From contig JAKSDK010000778.1 of NCBI GenBank assembly GCA_022360095.1, positions 124,001 to 188,000 of the forward strand: a stretch of DNA of 64,000 bases. Reading direction: 5' to 3'. How positions within the stretch are numbered: position 1 is the first letter of the stretch; each line of letters starts with the position of its first letter. Under the pieces are notes generated by a model, which saw nothing but the letters and a program-made list of their open reading frames with translations, ran no database searches and was not told where the DNA came from. Shown in pieces: positions 35,186-44,389 of this stretch. A program made the position numbers and the translations under genes. This DNA comes from Phycisphaerales bacterium. Its GTDB lineage: Bacteria > Planctomycetota > Phycisphaerae > UBA1845 > UTPLA1.

Positions 35186-35620
35186 ATGAAGAACGTTGAA
35201 ATCTATAGCGACGGTGCCTGTCGAGGGAACCCCGGTCCGGGAGGATGGGGCGCGCTCCTGATTTACGGTGAGACGCGGCGGGAAATCTCAGGGGCGAATC
35301 CCGAGACGACGAACAATCGCATGGAGTTGACCGCGGCAATCGAAGCTTTGCGGGCGCTCAAAGAACCGTGCGAGATTCAGTTTTATACGGATTCCGAGTA
35401 TGTGCGGAAAGGTATGAGTGAATGGTTGGACAACTGGAAGGCCAGGGGATGGAAGCGCGGCAATAAGCCGGTCAAGAACGTCGATTTGTGGAAAGCCCTC
35501 GATGCCGAGGCTCAGCGGCATGTGATCGAATGGCATTGGGTGAAGGGGCATAATGATCACCCCGAAAACGAACGCTGCGACGAATTGGCGAACGAGGCGA
35601 TTGATCGACTTTATGGGTAA
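35186..35620 (+). CDS. rnhA: Ribonuclease HI
   Basis: 144 residues. RNase HI cuts the RNA strand of RNA-DNA hybrids such as R-loops and Okazaki primers. The start [22 protein letters not shown] is the family N-terminus and fixes the ATG at 35186, although the frame is open from 35090. The DEDD catalytic set is complete: Asp9 (YSDG), Glu47 (NNRMELTA), Asp69 (YTDSEYV) and Asp132 (NERCDELA), with the active-site histidine in VKGHNDH. A basic handle ([15 protein letters not shown]) is present. It is divergent from the GH57-like gene and followed by a GC-rich hairpin. Confidence 0.97.
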   Translation: MKNVEIYSDGACRGNPGPGGWGALLIYGETRREISGANPETTNNRMELTAAIEALRALKEPCEIQFYTDSEYVRKGMSEWLDNWKARGWKRGNKPVKNVDLWKALDAEAQRHVIEWHWVKGHNDHPENERCDELANEAIDRLYG

Positions 35621-35646
35621 GTCGAGATGTTGTTTTTGGGGTGAGA

Positions 35647-35669
35647 CCCCGGGCAGGCCTGCCCCGGGG
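35647..35669. terminator. GC-rich palindrome after rnhA, third family member
   Basis: CCCCGGGCAGG and CCTGCCCCGGGG form a hairpin with one bulge, followed by CTTTGGGTTTT. It shares the core layout (CCCCGG...CAGG...CCTG...CCGGGG) with the elements at 9413 and 16265 and lies 27 nt after the stop. Confidence 0.6.
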
Positions 35670-35745
35670 CTTTGGGTTTTGAATTTGAATTCCGCGCTCA
35701 AAAATCGGTAGATCGCCGCGTCGAGACGGCCTAGGCTTCTTCATC

Positions 35746-36807
35746 GTGTATGCAACGCCGTCACAGAATGAAATGACCCGAGCGATGCTCGGGCGCGATG
35801 CGTCGTATGACGGCGTGTTTTTCACCGCCGTCAAGACGACGGGAATCTTCTGTCGGCCTTCCTGCCCTGGGAAAAAGCCGCATGCGAAGAATGTCGAGTA
35901 TTTTCCGACGGCCCGAGAAGCATTGTTGGCAGGGTATCGGCCATGCAAACGTTGTCGGCCCATGGACACGAATGGCAGGCCGCCGGAATGGGTGGAGCGA
36001 TTGCTGGCAGAGGTCGAACGGAAACCGACCCGGCGATGGCGGGATCGGGACCTGCGTGCCATGGCGATCGATCCGGCACGGGCACGACGCTATTTCAACG
36101 AGCATTATGGTATGACGTTTCAGGCTTACAGCCGGTCGCGGCGCATGGGGGTCGCGCTGGCGCAGATTCGGGAGGGCGGTCCATTGATGAAAGTCGCGAT
36201 GGAACACGGGTATCAGTCCAACAGCGGATTTCGGGATGCGTTCGAGAAAGTTTTTGGACAACCGCCGGGAAAGAGTCAAATGGTCGATCACATTGTGGCG
36301 ACCATCATCGAGAGTCCGATCGGCTCGTTGCTGCTTGGAGCCACGGACAAAGCACTTTGTTTGTTGGAGTTCTCTGATCGTCGGGCTTTGGAGACACAAG
36401 TCGCGACGTTGAGGAGGCGATTCGATAACTCGATTGTTCCGGGGACGAACAAGTGGACGGAACAGGCGGTGGATGAGTTGACGCAATACTTCGAGGGCAA
36501 GTTGAAACGTTTTCGAGTGCCGATCGTTTATCCCGGGACGCCGTTTCAGCAGACGGTGTGGGATCGGCTCCGTCAGATTCCGTACGGTGAGACGATTTCG
36601 TACGCAAGGCTCGCGAAGGACGTCGGGCAACCGAACGCCCAGCGGGCGGTGGGGACGGCCAACGGGAAGAACCGTCTTGCCATCATCATTCCCTGCCATC
36701 GGGTCGTGAACAAGGACGGGAAGCTCGGGGGCTATGGGGGCGGGCTGTGGCGAAAGCAGTTTTTGCTGGACTTAGAGCGCGGAATGGGGAAAAACGGCTT
36801 GTTTTAG
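35746..36807 (+). CDS. ada: Ada: methylphosphotriester sensor, AraC-type regulator and O6-methylguanine methyltransferase
   Basis: 353 residues, same size and domain order as E. coli Ada (354). The N-terminal zinc domain has the four cysteines Cys36, Cys40, Cys67 and Cys70 (FCRPSC, CKRC); the first accepts methyl groups from DNA phosphotriesters. A two-helix-turn-helix AraC-type region follows (about 85-185: RRYFNEHYGMTFQAYSRSRR, YQSNSGFRDAFEKVFG). The C-terminal methyltransferase domain has IPCHRVV with the acceptor Cys317 and upstream YAxLA and AVGTANGKN motifs. Methylated Ada activates the adaptive response. The start is GTG; an internal ATG at 35773 is less likely. No alkA or alkB is adjacent. 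Confidence 0.95.
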   Translation: MYATPSQNEMTRAMLGRDASYDGVFFTAVKTTGIFCRPSCPGKKPHAKNVEYFPTAREALLAGYRPCKRCRPMDTNGRPPEWVERLLAEVERKPTRRWRDRDLRAMAIDPARARRYFNEHYGMTFQAYSRSRRMGVALAQIREGGPLMKVAMEHGYQSNSGFRDAFEKVFGQPPGKSQMVDHIVATIIESPIGSLLLGATDKALCLLEFSDRRALETQVATLRRRFDNSIVPGTNKWTEQAVDELTQYFEGKLKRFRVPIVYPGTPFQQTVWDRLRQIPYGETISYARLAKDVGQPNAQRAVGTANGKNRLAIIIPCHRVVNKDGKLGGYGGGLWRKQFLLDLERGMGKNGLF

Positions 36808-36836
36808 GTCCATGCACGTGCTCCTCTTGCCGACAC

Positions 36837-36865
36837 TTGGGCCGGGGATATAAACAGGATATAAT
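36837..36865 (+). promoter_or_regulatory. Promoter of the DUF2330 gene
   Basis: TTGGGC (36837-36842), a 17-nt spacer and a perfect TATAAT (36860-36865), 77 nt before the ATG at 36943. A GGAG ribosome-binding site lies in the leader. Confidence 0.55.
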
Positions 36866-36942
36866 CGTCGGCAGGAGAGCTTCGGAAGGGTTGGGCTCCG
36901 TCCGAACATCTGGTCACCCTCGCGCAATTTAGGAGTTTCGGC

Positions 36943-38622
36943 ATGTATTCGCGTCGTGCGTTTCGTCGATCGGTTGTGACGAATGTGGTCATCGGTCTTG
37001 TCGGTCTGATGTGGGTCCATCAGGCAGGGCAACGAGCTGAGGCTTGCGGGGGTTTCTTCTGCAGTGCGACCCCGATCAATCAGACCGCTGAGCAGATTAT
37101 TTTTCACAAGGACGGCAACAACGTCACCGCGATCGTGATGATTCAATACCAGGGTCCGGCCGAAGATTTTTCCTGGGTCGTGCCGGTGCCGGGCATCCCC
37201 GATCTGGCGCTTTCGTCTTCGATGCTTTTCAGCTCCTTTGAACCGGCGACGCGGCCGCAGTTTAATCTGGATGTTGAGCGCATCGGCTGTCCGATTCCCC
37301 CCATTTTTTTTGATGCAGGCGGAGTCCCCTTGTCGCCGGCCGCCGACGGCGGATCGGCAGGCGGGGCGCCACAGGAGGTCCAAGTCCTGCAGCAACTGAC
37401 GGTCGGGCCTTTTGATATTCAGATCGTCAACAGCCAGAACCCCGATGCTCTGGCTCAATGGCTCGTCGACAACAATTATGATCTCAGCGATCGCGGTCGC
37501 GACTTGATCGCGCCTTACGTGGAAATGGGCATGAACTTCGTGGCTCTGCGTCTTCAGAAGGACAGTGACGTCGGTGACATTCAGCCGCTGAAAATGCGGT
37601 ATGTGACGGACCGGCCGATGATTCCGATCAAGCTGACCGCGGTGGCGGCGGAGCCCGACATGGGCATTATCGTCTGGTTGTTCGGCCCGGCGCGTGCGGT
37701 ACCGCTGAACTTTCTTCATGTGGAAGTGAATTATGCTCGTCTGAATTGGTTCCTGGGAACTTTTGGCGGCTATTCGAGCTATCAGCAGTTGGTGACGGAG
37801 GCCATGAACGAAGCGGGGGGGCAGGGATTCGCAACGGATTACGCGGCTCGCGACTCGTCTTTGCGCGAGCAGTTGCCTGATGCTGCCACACTGCGTGAGT
37901 TTCTGGACGAACGTCGGGCTGAAAGCGACGCCGCACGAGCGCTGGTTAACTTGGGACGTAATCTGACGTTTCCTCAGGCGACCATGAGATCCTTGTTCGC
38001 CGCAGCGCTGCCCTTGCCGGAGGGAGAGTCGTTGTTTGCCTACGGCAATGCAAACAGGCTGAGAGCGTTGTTCAGCGACGCGGAGCTGGAGGCGGCCCGG
38101 GGTTCGATCCTGGATGCGTTGAAAACATCGGTCCTGGACCCTTACGAAGATTCACTGACCATCTTCGACGGAGATCCGTACATCACACGGATGTACACCA
38201 CGCTTTCTCCTGAAGAGATGACGCTTGATCCGGTCTTTTCATTCAATGCGGATTTGGCCGGCCAGCAGCTCGCTCGAAACGCCAAGCTTCGCATCAATTG
38301 TCTCGTTGAACCCCCCGAGTGGGAACTGGAGCTGGGCGAAGGCACGGGGCGAGACGGTGAGATTGTTCTCCGCGGCACCGGTGATCAGCCGTTTGCCGTG
38401 CCGGAGGAGGTCACGCGTCAATCCGCGGTCAAGGCGACCCAGTGGCTGCGCGAGTCGGGTCAGCCCGAGGCCGTCACGACGAACACGTTTGGGACGGTGG
38501 TCGTCGGGGATCCGATCAACATTCTCGCCACGCTATGCGGTCTCTTCACACTCCCGTTCTTCGCGGCCACGATGTTTGGAATCGGCTGGATGCGGCACCG
38601 TCTCAGATCGAAACATCAATGA
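36943..38622 (+). CDS. DUF2330 membrane-anchored secreted protein
   Basis: 559 residues. A signal peptide (VVIGLVGLMWVHQAGQRAEA) leads to ACGGFFCSA, the conserved Cys-containing start of DUF2330 domains. The extracytoplasmic part contains the family stretch DFSWVVPVPGIPDL and an Asp/Glu-rich body with further cysteines (GCPIPP, INCLVEPPEW). A single C-terminal membrane helix (INILATLCGLFTLPFFAATMFGIGWM) followed by basic residues (RHRLRSKHQ) anchors the protein with its bulk outside. The biochemical role of DUF2330 is unknown. The ATG has a clear AGGAG site. It stands alone with its own promoter; purU follows on the same strand. Confidence 0.85.
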   Translation: MYSRRAFRRSVVTNVVIGLVGLMWVHQAGQRAEACGGFFCSATPINQTAEQIIFHKDGNNVTAIVMIQYQGPAEDFSWVVPVPGIPDLALSSSMLFSSFEPATRPQFNLDVERIGCPIPPIFFDAGGVPLSPAADGGSAGGAPQEVQVLQQLTVGPFDIQIVNSQNPDALAQWLVDNNYDLSDRGRDLIAPYVEMGMNFVALRLQKDSDVGDIQPLKMRYVTDRPMIPIKLTAVAAEPDMGIIVWLFGPARAVPLNFLHVEVNYARLNWFLGTFGGYSSYQQLVTEAMNEAGGQGFATDYAARDSSLREQLPDAATLREFLDERRAESDAARALVNLGRNLTFPQATMRSLFAAALPLPEGESLFAYGNANRLRALFSDAELEAARGSILDALKTSVLDPYEDSLTIFDGDPYITRMYTTLSPEEMTLDPVFSFNADLAGQQLARNAKLRINCLVEPPEWELELGEGTGRDGEIVLRGTGDQPFAVPEEVTRQSAVKATQWLRESGQPEAVTTNTFGTVVVGDPINILATLCGLFTLPFFAATMFGIGWMRHRLRSKHQ

Positions 38623-38696
38623 TGGTCTGATTCTTCCAGATCCTTTAGGATTCTCTGCCGTTGAGACAGCGATTGGTGCAGGAGGTTTCAACGGCG

Positions 38697-39548
38697 GTGG
38701 AAACGGCTCGACTGTTAATTTCATGTCCGGATGCCCGTGGCATCATCGCGACGGTGGCGGGCTTTTTGGCCGAGCATCACGGCAACATCCTGGATGCGGA
38801 CCAGCACACCGACAAACAGCACGGTGAGTTTTTCATGCGTGTGGAGGTCGAGCAGGCGGGGTTCGATCTCGATCACAACACGTTTGCACGTGTATGGTCT
38901 CCTGTCGCTGAGAAGTTCGACATGCGATGGCAGATGTATTGGGGTGACGAAATCAAGCGCATGGCCGTGTTCGTCAGCAAGGCGGGGCATTGCTTGAACG
39001 ATATTTTGTGGCGGTGGAAGTCCGGGGAGTTGCGGGTTGAGATCCCGTTTGTCCTCAGCAATCACGAAGATCTACGGGCGGACGTTGAGTCTCTGGGGCT
39101 TTCGTTTCATCATCTTCCGGTGACGCCGGAGACGAAAATGCGGCAGGAGGCGGACGTTCAAGAGCTGCTCGACCAATCGGGCGTCGATTTCATTGTATTG
39201 GCCAGGTACATGCGGATCCTGTCGCCGTCATTCGTGGCTGGGTATCCTGCGCGGATCATCAACATCCACCACAGCTTTCTTCCGGCGTTCGCCGGGGCCA
39301 GGCCGTACCATCAGGCCTATGATCGCGGCGTGAAGATCATCGGGGCGACGAGTCATTACGTCACCGACCAGCTTGACGAGGGGCCGATCATTGCACAGGA
39401 AACGATGGCGGTGGACCATCGAGACACGGTGGACGACCTGATTCGCAAAGGCCGGGATCTCGAACGCATCGTTCTTGCACGGGCTGTGCATTATCATGTC
39501 GAGGACAAGATTTTAACGAGTCAGAATAAGACGGTGGTGTTTAATTAG
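38697..39548 (+). CDS. purU: Formyltetrahydrofolate deformylase
   Basis: 283 residues. PurU hydrolyses 10-formyltetrahydrofolate to formate and tetrahydrofolate, balancing one-carbon pools and feeding PurT. An N-terminal ACT domain (LLISCPDARGIIATVAGFLAEHHGNI) is followed by a formyltransferase-like domain with MAVFVSKAGHCLNDIL, PFVLSNHEDL and LARYMRIL. The active-site NIHHSFLPAFAGARPY (Asn-His pair) and GATSHYVTDQLDEGPII (catalytic Asp) complete it. The frame opens at a TTG (38661). The GTG at 38697 was chosen because an AGGAGG lies 11 nt upstream and the ACT domain begins right after it. It lies 74 nt from the DUF2330 gene. Confidence 0.92.
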   Translation: METARLLISCPDARGIIATVAGFLAEHHGNILDADQHTDKQHGEFFMRVEVEQAGFDLDHNTFARVWSPVAEKFDMRWQMYWGDEIKRMAVFVSKAGHCLNDILWRWKSGELRVEIPFVLSNHEDLRADVESLGLSFHHLPVTPETKMRQEADVQELLDQSGVDFIVLARYMRILSPSFVAGYPARIINIHHSFLPAFAGARPYHQAYDRGVKIIGATSHYVTDQLDEGPIIAQETMAVDHRDTVDDLIRKGRDLERIVLARAVHYHVEDKILTSQNKTVVFN

Positions 39549-39777
39549 TGTCGTTCGCGCGTCACGAAATCACTTAGTCACCTTTTCTTCACAATTCATC
39601 AACAAAGAATTCACTTGATCGCATCACGTGGCGGACTTAAGCTTGCCGGTGAGCTGGTGAGTAGAGAGGTCCACGATGGCGACCATTTCTGCGGAAGCGG
39701 AATATGCGGATTGACACTCGGATTGCGCTGAGTTTGCGCTTGGGTAGAACGCAGGAAGTCATGAAAGGAGACTCGCA

Positions 39778-41670
39778 ATGAAAGCAAATCATGTCGAAAT
39801 GAGGCTCGGGCTGGGGTTTGTTGCACTATTGTGCATGACGGTCATGGCACAGGCCGCTCCGCCAGCGGGTTATTACGATGATGTGGACAGCACGGATTCC
39901 GACTCGATGCGGGACAGCGTTCACGGCGTGATCGATGATCATACGCGCTTCCCCTACACCTCCAGCGCGACGGATACCTGGGACATTCTCGATGATGCCG
40001 ACGAGGACCCCAACAATTCGAGCAACGTGCTCGATATCTACAAGAACGCGTCTTACACGAAGGAAGGCGGCGGCAATTCCAATTATCAGCGAGAGCATTC
40101 CTGGCCGAAGTCCTACGGCTTCCCCAAGGACAACAGCTCGAACTATCCCTACACCGACTGCCATCATCTCTTTATCGCCAACGGCAGCTACAACAGCTCG
40201 CGCAGCAACAGGCCGTACGATACCTGCGACGGCACCTGCTCGGAAAAGACGACGGAAGTCAATAACGGACAGGGCGGCGGCAGCGGCACTTATCTCGGCA
40301 ATTCCAACTGGACCGCCTCCGGCATCTGGGAGACCTGGATCGGCCGGCGCGGCGACGTTGCCAGGGCCATGTTCTACATGGACGTGCGTTATGAAGGCGG
40401 CACCCACGGCGGCACGAGCGCGTCGGAGCCGGACCTGATTCTGACCGACAACGATACGCTGATCGTGTCCGACACTTCGGAAAACAAGTCTGTGGCCTAC
40501 ATGGGTATGCTCTCGGTCTTGCTGGACTGGCACCTGGACGACCCGGTGGACGACGTCGAGCGAGACCGAAACGACGTCGTCTATACCCATCAGGGTAATC
40601 GCAATCCGTTCATCGACCATCCGGAATGGGTCGAATGCATCTTCGAAGACAAGTGCCGACTGCCGTTCATCAACGAGCTGCACTATGACAACACCGGCGG
40701 CGACACGAACGAATTTGTCGAGGTCGCCGGCTACGAAGGCACGAACCTCTCAGGCTGGAAGCTGCTCGGGTACAACGGCGCCGACGGCACGGTCTATAAG
40801 ACGGTCAACCTCAGCGGAACCATCCCGGACCAGGAAGGTTGCATGGGCACGCTCAAATTCGCGTTCGGCAGCTTTCAAAACGGTCCTGACGGCATCGCGC
40901 TGGTGAACGGCTCCAACGAGGTGGTTCAGTTCCTCAGCTACGAAGGAACCTTCACCGCCACCGACGGCGCTGCGGACGGCATGGAATCCGAGGACATCGG
41001 CGTCAGCGAAACGAGCAGCACGCCCGTGGGCCATTCGTTGCAGGTCGACGGCACGGGCGATCATCGGAGCCATTTCACCTGGCAGGCCGCCGCGGCGGAC
41101 ACCGACGGCGCGGTCAACACCGGCCAGACACTGGACGGTTTCTGCGTCACAGGAGGGGGCCCGGTGTATGACGATCCCTGGATCAACGAGATTCACTACG
41201 ACAACGACGGCAGCGACACGGGCGAGTTCGTCGAGGTGGCCGGTCCCGAAGGTCTGAGCCTCAGCAATTGGAAGCTGATCGGCTACAACGGCAGCAACGG
41301 CAAGAAATACAAGACCGTTACGCTGTCCGGGACGATTCCCAACGATTCGAACGGTTTCGGGGTGATCGCCTTTGCTTTCAGTGGTCTGCAGAACGGCGGT
41401 CCGGACGGCATCGCGCTGGTGGACGATTCGAACAACGTCATTCAGTTCCTCAGTTATGAGGGTTCGTTCACGGCCACCGACGGCGAGGCCGATGGTGAGA
41501 CCTCGACCGACATCGGCGTGAGCGAGTCGAGTTCGACGCCGGTCGGGGAGTCGTTGCGGCTTTCCGGCACGAACGGGTGCGCGTATGCCGACTTCACCTG
41601 GCAAAGCCCGGCGGCGGAGACCGAAGGCAGCATCAACACGGGCCAGACCTTTAGTTCGTCCTGCCCGTAA
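39778..41670 (+). CDS. Secreted endonuclease I with two lamin-tail-like domains
   Basis: 630 residues with a signal peptide cleaved near AQA|AP. Residues 40-285 are an endonuclease I (EndA/Bsn) domain, a His-Me finger nuclease for extracellular DNA and RNA. Marks are YQREHSWPKS (His107), DCHHLFIANGSYNSSRSNRPY and the C-terminal NRNPFIDHPEWVE. Two tandem repeats of about 150 residues follow, each starting INELHYDN/INEIHYDN with GGDTNEFVEVAG / GSDTGEFVEVAG and LSxWKLxGYNG, and ending VNTGQT/INTGQT. They resemble LTD (lamin tail) domains found in secreted nucleases. The ribosome-binding site AGGAG is 7 nt from the ATG. Likely role: scavenging of nucleic acids. Confidence 0.92.
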   Translation: MKANHVEMRLGLGFVALLCMTVMAQAAPPAGYYDDVDSTDSDSMRDSVHGVIDDHTRFPYTSSATDTWDILDDADEDPNNSSNVLDIYKNASYTKEGGGNSNYQREHSWPKSYGFPKDNSSNYPYTDCHHLFIANGSYNSSRSNRPYDTCDGTCSEKTTEVNNGQGGGSGTYLGNSNWTASGIWETWIGRRGDVARAMFYMDVRYEGGTHGGTSASEPDLILTDNDTLIVSDTSENKSVAYMGMLSVLLDWHLDDPVDDVERDRNDVVYTHQGNRNPFIDHPEWVECIFEDKCRLPFINELHYDNTGGDTNEFVEVAGYEGTNLSGWKLLGYNGADGTVYKTVNLSGTIPDQEGCMGTLKFAFGSFQNGPDGIALVNGSNEVVQFLSYEGTFTATDGAADGMESEDIGVSETSSTPVGHSLQVDGTGDHRSHFTWQAAAADTDGAVNTGQTLDGFCVTGGGPVYDDPWINEIHYDNDGSDTGEFVEVAGPEGLSLSNWKLIGYNGSNGKKYKTVTLSGTIPNDSNGFGVIAFAFSGLQNGGPDGIALVDDSNNVIQFLSYEGSFTATDGEADGETSTDIGVSESSSTPVGESLRLSGTNGCAYADFTWQSPAAETEGSINTGQTFSSSCP

Positions 41671-41703
41671 CGGGATTAGGTGGGGATAGGATTTATGAAC
41701 GCG

Positions 41704-41729
41704 CAGGGCGCGCCTTTTGGCGTGCCCTG
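41704..41729. terminator. Hairpin between convergent endonuclease and propeller genes
   Basis: CAGGGCGCGCC (41704-41714) pairs with GGCGTGCCCTG (41719-41729) around TTTT with one G-T pair. It sits in the 76-bp gap between convergent genes and could stop transcription from both sides, although there is no long T-run. Confidence 0.5.
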
Positions 41730-41746
41730 TGTGTTTATGGAAACGA

Positions 41747-44011
41747 CTATGGTATCAGGAGTTTGCTGAGGAACGGCTCTATATCACGGCCGTCGAGAAG
41801 GCCGTCGCCGGTTCCGTCAAGCAAACAGACGAGCGCCGGGTCCGGGGTGTCGAGAAGCAGTTGGCTTACAAATACACCCATGTCGCTGCTTTCGGATTCG
41901 CATTCGTCCGGCACGCTGTTGAGGTTGCAGTCCTGACTGCCGCCGGAGATCGACGCCAAGGCCCAGATCTGGGTAAACGCCAACGCCCCAACTGGCGTGG
42001 CTGCGCCTGTGACCGGGTCGATCGTGAGCAGTTGCTCGTTTCCGGTGAAACCGAAGTCCGCTCCGTATAGGGTGTTCGTATCGGAGTCGAATGCTAAACC
42101 AAGGACGGAATCAAATCCCAACGCCCCGACTGGTGCGGCCGCGCCCGTGGTCGGGTCGATCGTGAGTAATTGGTCGGTGGCCGCGTCCGTTCCGTAGAGG
42201 GTGTTGGTATTGGGATCGAACGCCAAGCCCGCGACGATGCCAAAGCCCAAAGGCCCGACGACCGTGCCGGCGCCTGTGGCTGTGTCGATGGTAAGCAATT
42301 GGTCGGTACTGATATCGGCACCATACAGGGTGTTGGTGTTGGAATCGAACGCCAAGGCCGAGACGTCAATTCCTACCGCCCCCACCGTCGTGGCCTCCCC
42401 CGTGGCCGGGTTGATCGTGATCAAATGGTCCCTGTTTCCTTCCACTCCATAGACAGTGTTCGTATTGGGATCGAACGCCAATGAAAAGACGGAATCAAAT
42501 CCCAACGCCGCAATCGATGTGCCCGCGCCCGTCACCGTGTCGATGGTGAGCAAATTGCTGGGTCCGTCCGGCGCGTCCGTTGCGTACAGCGTGTTCGTAT
42601 TGGGATCGAAGGCCAAAGCTGAGACGTCCAAAAACCCCGGCGGCCCGATTGCCGTGCCCGCGCCTGTGGTCGTGTCGATGGTCAGCAATTGGTCGGGGTT
42701 GGCATCTGTGTCTGCTCCATACAATGTGTTTGTATTTGGATCGAACGCCAAGGCTGGGACGCGAGAAAACCCCAACGCCCCAACCGCCGTGCCCGCACCT
42801 GTGGCTGTGTCGATGTTGAGCAATTGGTCGGTATTGAGGTCCGTTCCATAGAGGGTGTTGGTATTGGGGTCGAACGCCAAGCCAGCGACGACGTCGAAGC
42901 CCAAAGGCCCGACGACCGTGCTCGCGGCTGTGGTTGTGTCGATCGTGAGCAATTGGTCGGTACCGAAATCGGTACCATACAGGGTGTTGGTGTTGGAATC
43001 GAACGCCAGGCCCAAGACGCTGGAAGAATCGAGCGTCCCGACTGTCGTGCCTATTCCCGTGGCTCGGTCGATGGTGAGTAATAGGTCGCTGAATATTTCA
43101 ATTCCGTACAGGGTGTTCGTGTTGGAATCAAACGCCAAAACCTGGACGCCGAAGTACCCCATCGCCCCGACCGCCGTGCCCGCCCCTGTGCCTGGATCGA
43201 TGGTAAGCAATTGGTTGTCGAATCCTTCAACTCCGTACAGCGTGTTCATATTAGGATCGAATGCCAAGCACTGAACAAAATTGAATCCCATCGCCCCGAC
43301 CGTCGTCGCCGCCCCCGTGTTCGGATCGATCGTGAGCAATTCGTGGGTACCAATGTCTGTTCCGTACAAGGTGTTGGTATTGGGATCAAAGTCCAATCCC
43401 TGGATGTTAGAAGATCCTAATGCCCCGACCGCGGTCCCCAGCCCCGTGGCCGGGTCGATCGTGATCAGTTGATCAGTGTCTGCATCTGTTCCGTACAGGG
43501 TGTTGGTATTGGGATCGAACGCCAAACCCTGGACGTTAGGAGATCCTAACGGCCCGACCGCGGTCCCTACCCCCGTAGCTGGGTTGATGGTGATCAGTTG
43601 GTCGGTGTTTACGTCTGTTCCGTACAGGGTGTTGGTATTGGGATCGAACGCCAAGCCATGGATGGTGGAAAACCCTAAGACCCTGGCTGACACGATTGTG
43701 CCCGTCCCCGTGGCCGGGTCGATGGTGAACAATTGGTTGAGGAGTGAATCCGTCCCGTACAGGGTGTTGGTATTGGGATCGAACGCCAAGCCTGAGGCTC
43801 GGACTCCTGGTAACCCCAAACCGGACACCGCAGACGCGGTGCCCACGGTAGGGTCTATTCTCAAATAGCGTAAAGGATTCGTGCCAATCAAGCTCGAGAC
43901 GTCAATGGCATCGTCGATGCTGTTATTGTTACAGTCGGTCGCGGATGTCGTGCTCGGGAAAAAGACAAGGGCTGTCAGAACGACGATGAGTAGACGCGAA
44001 CGAGCAAACAT
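41747..44011 (-). CDS. Secreted 14-repeat beta-propeller protein with dockerin-like end
   Basis: 754 residues, signal peptide to about residue 24. Residues 67-679 are 14 tandem repeats of about 43 residues. Their core is LAFDPNTNTLYGTD, then QLLTIDPATGAGT and VGALGF, as in NHL- or DUF4394-type propeller blades. The array is bracketed by DCNNNSIDDAID (27-38) and DCNLNSVPDECE, calcium-binding-like motifs frequent in planctomycetal secreted proteins. The C-terminus (LDGTGDGLLDGRDIEPFLSKLLIP) looks like a single dockerin-type loop. Fourteen blades would make two seven-bladed propellers. No enzymatic motif was seen, so surface binding is the most that can be suggested. It is monocistronic and divergent from fusA. 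Confidence 0.85.
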   Translation of the reverse strand: MFARSRLLIVVLTALVFFPSTTSATDCNNNSIDDAIDVSSLIGTNPLRYLRIDPTVGTASAVSGLGLPGVRASGLAFDPNTNTLYGTDSLLNQLFTIDPATGTGTIVSARVLGFSTIHGLAFDPNTNTLYGTDVNTDQLITINPATGVGTAVGPLGSPNVQGLAFDPNTNTLYGTDADTDQLITIDPATGLGTAVGALGSSNIQGLDFDPNTNTLYGTDIGTHELLTIDPNTGAATTVGAMGFNFVQCLAFDPNMNTLYGVEGFDNQLLTIDPGTGAGTAVGAMGYFGVQVLAFDSNTNTLYGIEIFSDLLLTIDRATGIGTTVGTLDSSSVLGLAFDSNTNTLYGTDFGTDQLLTIDTTTAASTVVGPLGFDVVAGLAFDPNTNTLYGTDLNTDQLLNIDTATGAGTAVGALGFSRVPALAFDPNTNTLYGADTDANPDQLLTIDTTTGAGTAIGPPGFLDVSALAFDPNTNTLYATDAPDGPSNLLTIDTVTGAGTSIAALGFDSVFSLAFDPNTNTVYGVEGNRDHLITINPATGEATTVGAVGIDVSALAFDSNTNTLYGADISTDQLLTIDTATGAGTVVGPLGFGIVAGLAFDPNTNTLYGTDAATDQLLTIDPTTGAAAPVGALGFDSVLGLAFDSDTNTLYGADFGFTGNEQLLTIDPVTGAATPVGALAFTQIWALASISGGSQDCNLNSVPDECESESSDMGVFVSQLLLDTPDPALVCLLDGTGDGLLDGRDIEPFLSKLLIP
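41975..43813 (-). repeat. 14 tandem in-frame coding repeats of about 129 bp
   Basis: Each unit encodes one 43-residue blade and keeps frame throughout, with 42-46 residues in variants. On the plus strand the unit shows as recurring blocks such as GGGTGTTGGTATTGGGATC. Divergence between units is moderate, implying old duplications plus some recent homogenisation. Confidence 0.9.
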
Positions 44012-44389
44012 GAATCAAACTCCAATTCGGGCGTACTTATCAGGCCGGTCATCGTGCGCCCAACGATACCCATGATGGACCGATGTCGAACAGAAAGATC
44101 CTTTGCGCCCCTCAACTACAACGCAAAGCTTGTTCCAGCCACTCATAAATTGTCTCTAGAGCGGATGCGTAGGTCAAGGTTTTGAGGGCGGAGATCGTTC
44201 GAATTCGTCGTCATCGGAGATGTACTTTAAAAATGGCACATGCGGTCAGTCTTGTTGTAGGGCATGCACAACAGACCCTGCGTTTGTCCAGTGCGACTTG
44301 TAGTGCATGCTGTGCGGACCTATCCTATAGCTGCGAGAATGTTGTCGTCGCCGAAACGGGCCACGGCGAAGCCTATGAGGAGTGTTGAG
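44012..44389. other. 378-bp divergent intergenic region upstream of fusA
   Basis: No gene was recognised. It holds an imperfect hairpin GTC-TTGTTGT/ACAACA-GAC (44249-44276) around AGGGCATGC, the candidate fusA promoter at 44298-44326 and the fusA ribosome-binding site. The upstream signals for the propeller gene were not clear. Confidence 0.5.
44298..44326 (+). promoter_or_regulatory. Candidate fusA promoter
   Basis: TTGTAG (44298-44303), a 17-nt spacer and TATCCT (44321-44326). The fusA ATG is about 60 nt downstream with GAGGAG in the leader. Confidence 0.35.

Noticed and set aside
39549-39777. Search for a tRNA or small RNA gene between purU and the endonuclease
   Set aside because: No cloverleaf-like arms or other structure could be supported by eye.
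41975-43813. Regular direct repeats that could suggest a CRISPR array
   Set aside because: The period is about 129 bp, units have no constant repeat plus unique spacer structure, and the array is one open frame of propeller blades.
42170-43868. Several short plus-strand frames with repeating sequences
   Set aside because: They are reverse complements of the propeller repeats and begin and end by chance of the repeat phase.
44264-44389. Longer start for EF-G
   Set aside because: The extra 42 residues do not resemble EF-G; GAGGAG lies 7 nt before the ATG at 44390.
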